Position numbers and translations under genes: made by a program
Shown: positions 6,123 to 7,678 of the stretch, piece after piece
How the letters are laid out: each line of letters starts with the position of its first letter
How positions within the stretch are numbered: the stretch's first letter is position 1
Assembly (NCBI GenBank): GCA_007135435.1
Contig: SLIW01000582.1
Span: 1 to 7,678 of the forward strand
Length of the DNA stretch: 7,678 nucleotides
Direction: 5' to 3'
Source of the DNA: Natronomonas sp.
GTDB lineage: Archaea > Halobacteriota > Halobacteria > Halobacteriales > Haloarculaceae
Notes under the pieces: model-generated
What the model was told of the DNA's origin: nothing
Seen by the model: the letters and a program-made list of their open reading frames with translations, nothing else
Databases searched by the model: none

Positions 6123-6398
6123 TCAGGAGATCTCGAGGGACCCGTCGCCGTCTCCGCCACCGTGTTCGTCCCACTCGAGTTCGAACTCCACGCTGAGCTC
6201 CGTCCCAGTTCCCTCGCCCTCCCGTTCGGCCTTCACCTCGAAGGTCGGCTGGGCCGGGACGTCCAGCGTGACGCTCTCGTCGCCCGACGAGAGCGTGATC
6301 GGCTCGCCCGCCTCGAGCTTCTCGGCGACCGACCGGAGGAGGGTGGCGATCTCGTCGCGGCTCTGGCGCCGTTCCGTCTTGAAGAGCACTTCTTCCAT
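6123..6398 (-). CDS. Amphi-Trp domain-containing protein
   Basis: A 91-residue soluble protein starting MEEVLFKTERRQSRDEIA, continuing with LRSVAEKLEAGEPITL and SSGDESVTLD, then alternating hydrophobic/charged strands ending EFELEWDE (W76) and an acidic glycine/aspartate-rich tail GDGSLEIS. This is the layout of the haloarchaeal amphi-Trp family as I remember it: one helix, then beta strands, with a single Trp on an amphipathic strand. Its molecular role is unknown. An in-frame ATG at 6425 is rejected as the start because it lies inside the TATA element; the chosen start lies 28 bases downstream of that element and coincides with the family's usual N-terminus. It is divergent from the padR-like gene, with 281 bp between the starts. 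Confidence 0.88.
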   Translation of the reverse strand: MEEVLFKTERRQSRDEIATLLRSVAEKLEAGEPITLSSGDESVTLDVPAQPTFEVKAEREGEGTGTELSVEFELEWDEHGGGDGDGSLEIS

Positions 6399-6420
6399 GC
6401 GGATCGCTACGCTCCCGTGT

Positions 6421-6430
6421 CCCATAAGGT
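6421..6430 (-). promoter_or_regulatory. TATA-like element of the amphi-Trp gene
   Basis: On the minus strand the sequence accttatggg is centred about 28 bases before the ATG at 6398. It fits leaderless initiation and decides between the two in-frame ATG codons. Confidence 0.6.
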
Positions 6431-6545
6431 TGGCCGGTCCGGGCCGTCCAGTCGGTGGCGGTCAGGGGATCGACGTCCGAAGATGGTAGACCGATGAGAG
6501 GATCGAACGCCGCCAAGCATCACTTCACCGACAGCACGTGGACGA

Positions 6546-6564
6546 CCTGGGGTCGAATCCCAGG
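6546..6564. other. Perfect 6-bp inverted repeat with a 7-nt loop, resembling a tRNA T-arm
   Basis: CCTGGG (6546-6551) and CCCAGG (6559-6564) flank the loop GTCGAAT. Apart from the first loop base, this matches a tRNA T-loop (TTCGAAT). The sequences on either side cannot be folded by eye into acceptor, D and anticodon arms. It lies in the 281-bp divergent region upstream of padR, about 70-80 bp before its TATA box, so it could also be an operator-like dyad. Confidence 0.3.
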
Positions 6565-6633
6565 AGGGCGGTACCGTGGACCTGGACCGTGTTGCCGGGC
6601 GTTCGACGGATTGCCGTTCCGGGCGAGCTTCCG

Positions 6634-6645
6634 ATATATTTAACC
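6634..6645 (+). promoter_or_regulatory. TATA box of the padR-like gene
   Basis: The sequence atatatttaacc is the longest AT-rich run in the window and an excellent TATA box. Its centre is about 40 bases before the ATG at 6680, which predicts a transcript start near 6666 and a leader of about 13-15 nt. An out-of-frame ATG at 6661 would lie just outside this transcript. Confidence 0.7.
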
Positions 6646-6679
6646 TAACTCCATAGTAACATGCAAACAGAACTTACCG

Positions 6680-6958
6680 ATGCACGACCTGACAGGCTTC
6701 CAGCGGGATCTGCTCTACGTCATCGCCGGACGTGACGACCCCCACGGGCTCGCGATCAAGGAGGAACTGGAGGACTACTACGAGAAGGAGATCCACCACG
6801 GTCGGCTCTATCCGAACCTCGACACGCTCGTCGACAAGGGGCTGGTCGAGAAGGGCCAGAAGGACCGCCGGACGAACGTCTACCGGGTGACGAGACGTGG
6901 CGATCGGGAGATCGAGGCGCGACGGGAGTGGGAGGCGCAGTACGTCGACGGCGAGTAG
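6680..6958 (+). CDS. PadR family transcriptional regulator (winged helix)
   Basis: A 92-residue DNA-binding protein. Seen: N-terminal helix MHDLTGFQRDLLYVIAG, then PHGLAIKEELEDYY, the recognition-helix region HHGRLYPNLDTLVDKGLVEK (about 39-58), a basic wing with KDRRTNVYRVTRRG, and a final helix ending in EAQYVDGE. This matches the PadR N-terminal winged-helix domain; the long C-terminal PadR dimerisation domain is absent, as in many short archaeal members, so dimerisation must use the last helix. The start at 6680 is the first possible one, because the upstream in-frame codons contain no ATG or GTG before a stop at 6641. It is divergent from the amphi-Trp gene. PadR proteins often repress themselves and a neighbour, but no clear operator dyad is visible at the TATA box, so the target is open. 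Confidence 0.92.
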   Translation: MHDLTGFQRDLLYVIAGRDDPHGLAIKEELEDYYEKEIHHGRLYPNLDTLVDKGLVEKGQKDRRTNVYRVTRRGDREIEARREWEAQYVDGE

Positions 6959-6962
6959 GGCC

Positions 6963-6977
6963 CGCGGTTCTGCCGCG
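6963..6977 (+). other. Small hairpin after padR
   Basis: CGCGG (6963-6967) pairs with CCGCG (6973-6977) around the loop TTCTG, four bases after the padR stop codon. There is no following T-tract, so a terminator role is uncertain. Confidence 0.3.
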
Positions 6978-6983
6978 ATGCCA

Positions 6984-7043
6984 CGATCACCCAGGTCTCC
7001 GAGGGCACCCCCAGATCTCCAACGGCACCACCTAAATCCAGCA
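6984..7043. repeat. Degenerate ~20-bp tandem repeat R5, about three copies
   Basis: Three blocks share the pattern cacccccagatctccaacgg with many differences (starts near 6988, 7006 and 7026; periods 18-20). Adjacent copies match at roughly half to two thirds of positions. It lies in the 230-bp gap between padR and the membrane-protein gene. It may be a decayed array of the same kind as R1-R4 and R6. Confidence 0.4.
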
Positions 7044-7144
7044 GCACAGCCTCGCCCGCGAACTCCAGGGCAAGGGCTCCTGGGCCGCCGGTTGCACGTG
7101 AACCCTCCCCGGCCGTGCACACTGGCGCGGCTGTGGTCTTCGTC

Positions 7145-7165
7145 CCGAAACACATCGTTTAACGA
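7145..7165 (+). promoter_or_regulatory. Promoter of the small membrane-protein gene
   Basis: The TATA-like cgtttaacga (7156-7165) is centred about 28 bases before the ATG at 7189. A purine-rich ccgaaac (7145-7151) lies just upstream, in keeping with a haloarchaeal BRE, though a few bases farther away than usual. This predicts leaderless initiation. Confidence 0.6.
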
Positions 7166-7188
7166 CCTCCTGGCCCGTACGTCCGGCG

Positions 7189-7494
7189 ATGAGCAGCCTC
7201 GTCGAGGACGACTTCACCCGCGCGTCGGCGTTCTTCGCCCTCGCGTTCGTGATGATGACCGTCGGGGGGTTCCTGATCGGCGACCCCCGACTCGGGGTCG
7301 AGTGGGGTCTCGGACTCGGCGCCGCCTTCGGCGCTTTCGCCTACTTCTTCCTGCAACCGACGAGCGGTGAGGAGCCGGCGGAAGACGGCAGCGACGGGGT
7401 CGGCAGTGCGACCCACGAGCCGGAGACCCCGCCAGCGGCGCGCTCGGGAGCGGATCGCACCGCGGGCCAGGATACGAAAGGCGAGGACGGCTAG
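7189..7494 (+). CDS. Small two-helix membrane protein, unknown function
   Basis: A 101-residue protein. A short acidic N-terminus (MSSLVEDDFTRAS) is followed by transmembrane helix 1 at about 12-30 (FFALAFVMMTVGGFLIG), a tight turn DPRLG, and helix 2 at about 37-55 (a glycine- and alanine-rich segment ending FAYFFL). Residues 56-101 form an acidic, Pro/Gly/Ser-rich tail with no evident fold. Both ends should be on the same side of the membrane. There is no signal peptide or catalytic motif, and I do not recognise a named family. The start agrees with a promoter at -28. Unusually, the last three codons and the stop (GAC GGC TAG) belong to the first unit of repeat R6. It is convergent with the partial gene at the window end. 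Confidence 0.8.
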   Translation: MSSLVEDDFTRASAFFALAFVMMTVGGFLIGDPRLGVEWGLGLGAAFGAFAYFFLQPTSGEEPAEDGSDGVGSATHEPETPPAARSGADRTAGQDTKGEDG

Positions 7495-7609
7495 TCCAGT
7501 GCCGGTTCTGGACGGCCAGTCCGGTGGCGGTGTTGGACGGCCAGTCCGGTGGCGGTGTTGGACGGCCAGTCCGGTGGCGGTGTTGGACGGCCAGTCCGGT
7601 GGCGGTGCC
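7485..7609. repeat. 25-bp tandem repeat array R6, five copies, starting inside a coding sequence
   Basis: Units start at 7485, 7510, 7535, 7560 and 7585. The core ggacggccagtccggtggcg is identical in the last four; the first unit (7485-7509) is diverged and contains the stop codon of the membrane-protein gene (ggacggcTAGtcc versus ggacggcCAGtcc). Each unit, including the first, carries a 4-bp dyad, GGAC-5 nt-GTCC. The array ends three bases before the stop codon of the convergent partial gene. Confidence 0.95.
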
Positions 7610-7612
7610 GGG

Positions 7613-7678
7613 TTACCGCGATCCCAGCATGTACCGCAGGATCATCGTCGCCCGGGTACCTGCACGCCCGACCTCGCG
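7613..7678 (-). CDS. 3' end of a gene running out of the window (partial)
   Basis: On the minus strand an open frame enters at 7678 and reads REVGRAGTRATMILRYMLGSR before a TAA at 7615-7613. Only 21 residues are visible, so no family can be assigned. Reasons to believe it: the other two minus-strand frames are less protein-like, the third position is G/C-rich, and the stop lies right after the R6 array, as with other genes here. It would be convergent with the membrane-protein gene. Confidence 0.45.
   Translation of the reverse strand, partial: REVGRAGTRATMILRYMLGSR

Noticed and set aside
6399..6425. Upstream ATG (6425) for the amphi-Trp protein.
   Set aside because: It overlaps the TATA element, and the family N-terminus begins at MEEVLFK.
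6592..6629. Possible 19-bp doublet starting ttgccg at 6592 and 6611.
   Set aside because: Similarity beyond the first six bases needs a gap and is weak.
6661..6735. Overlapping out-of-frame ATG frame of 24 codons before padR.
   Set aside because: It starts about 21 bases after the TATA centre, so probably before the transcript start, and its sequence resembles no protein I know.

Overview
The window looks like chromosomal DNA of a haloarchaeon (class Halobacteria). The sequence is very GC-rich. The predicted proteins are acidic, and most genes have an AT-rich TATA-like element about 27-28 bases before the start codon with no Shine-Dalgarno sequence, the pattern of leaderless transcription. 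Several products (a DUF7117-type zinc-ribbon protein, an amphi-Trp protein, a short PadR regulator, a 48-residue acidic microprotein) resemble haloarchaeal families. I do not name a genus.

Layout. Positions 1-245 hold a 17-bp tandem repeat and the glyA promoter. Then come glyA (serine hydroxymethyltransferase, 246-1520, +), a 20-bp tandem repeat, and a CoA-disulfide-reductase-like flavoprotein (1672-3090, +). A 451-bp gap follows with a 22-bp tandem repeat, an orphan TATA box and a strong hairpin. Two minus-strand genes come next: the DUF7117-type protein (3542-4252) and an L-asparaginase (4377-5327), separated by another 17-bp tandem repeat. A 48-aa gene (5469-5615, +) diverges from the asparaginase and is followed by a run of stem-loops (5614-5747) and about 370 bp in which I find no gene. 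The amphi-Trp gene (6123-6398, -) and the padR-like gene (6680-6958, +) are divergent. A degenerate repeat then leads to a small two-helix membrane protein gene (7189-7494, +) and a 25-bp tandem repeat. The last 66 bases are the 3' end of a minus-strand gene that runs out of the window.

How the genes relate. They look like independent transcription units: glyA for one-carbon and serine/glycine metabolism, the asparaginase for asparagine breakdown, the flavoprotein for thiol redox, and PadR for an unknown regulon. The only plausible regulatory pairings are the divergent ones, asparaginase with the 48-aa gene and amphi-Trp with padR. I see no defence system, mobile element, CRISPR array, rRNA or intact tRNA.

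The most unusual feature is between the genes. Six intergenic tandem arrays (periods 17, 20, 22, 17, about 20 and 25 bp) have different unit sequences. The two clearest edge cases, at 7485 and near 3296, appear to overlap a stop codon of a certain or possible gene. The other non-coding signals worth checking are the stem-loop block after the 48-aa gene and the orphan promoter at 3394-3403.
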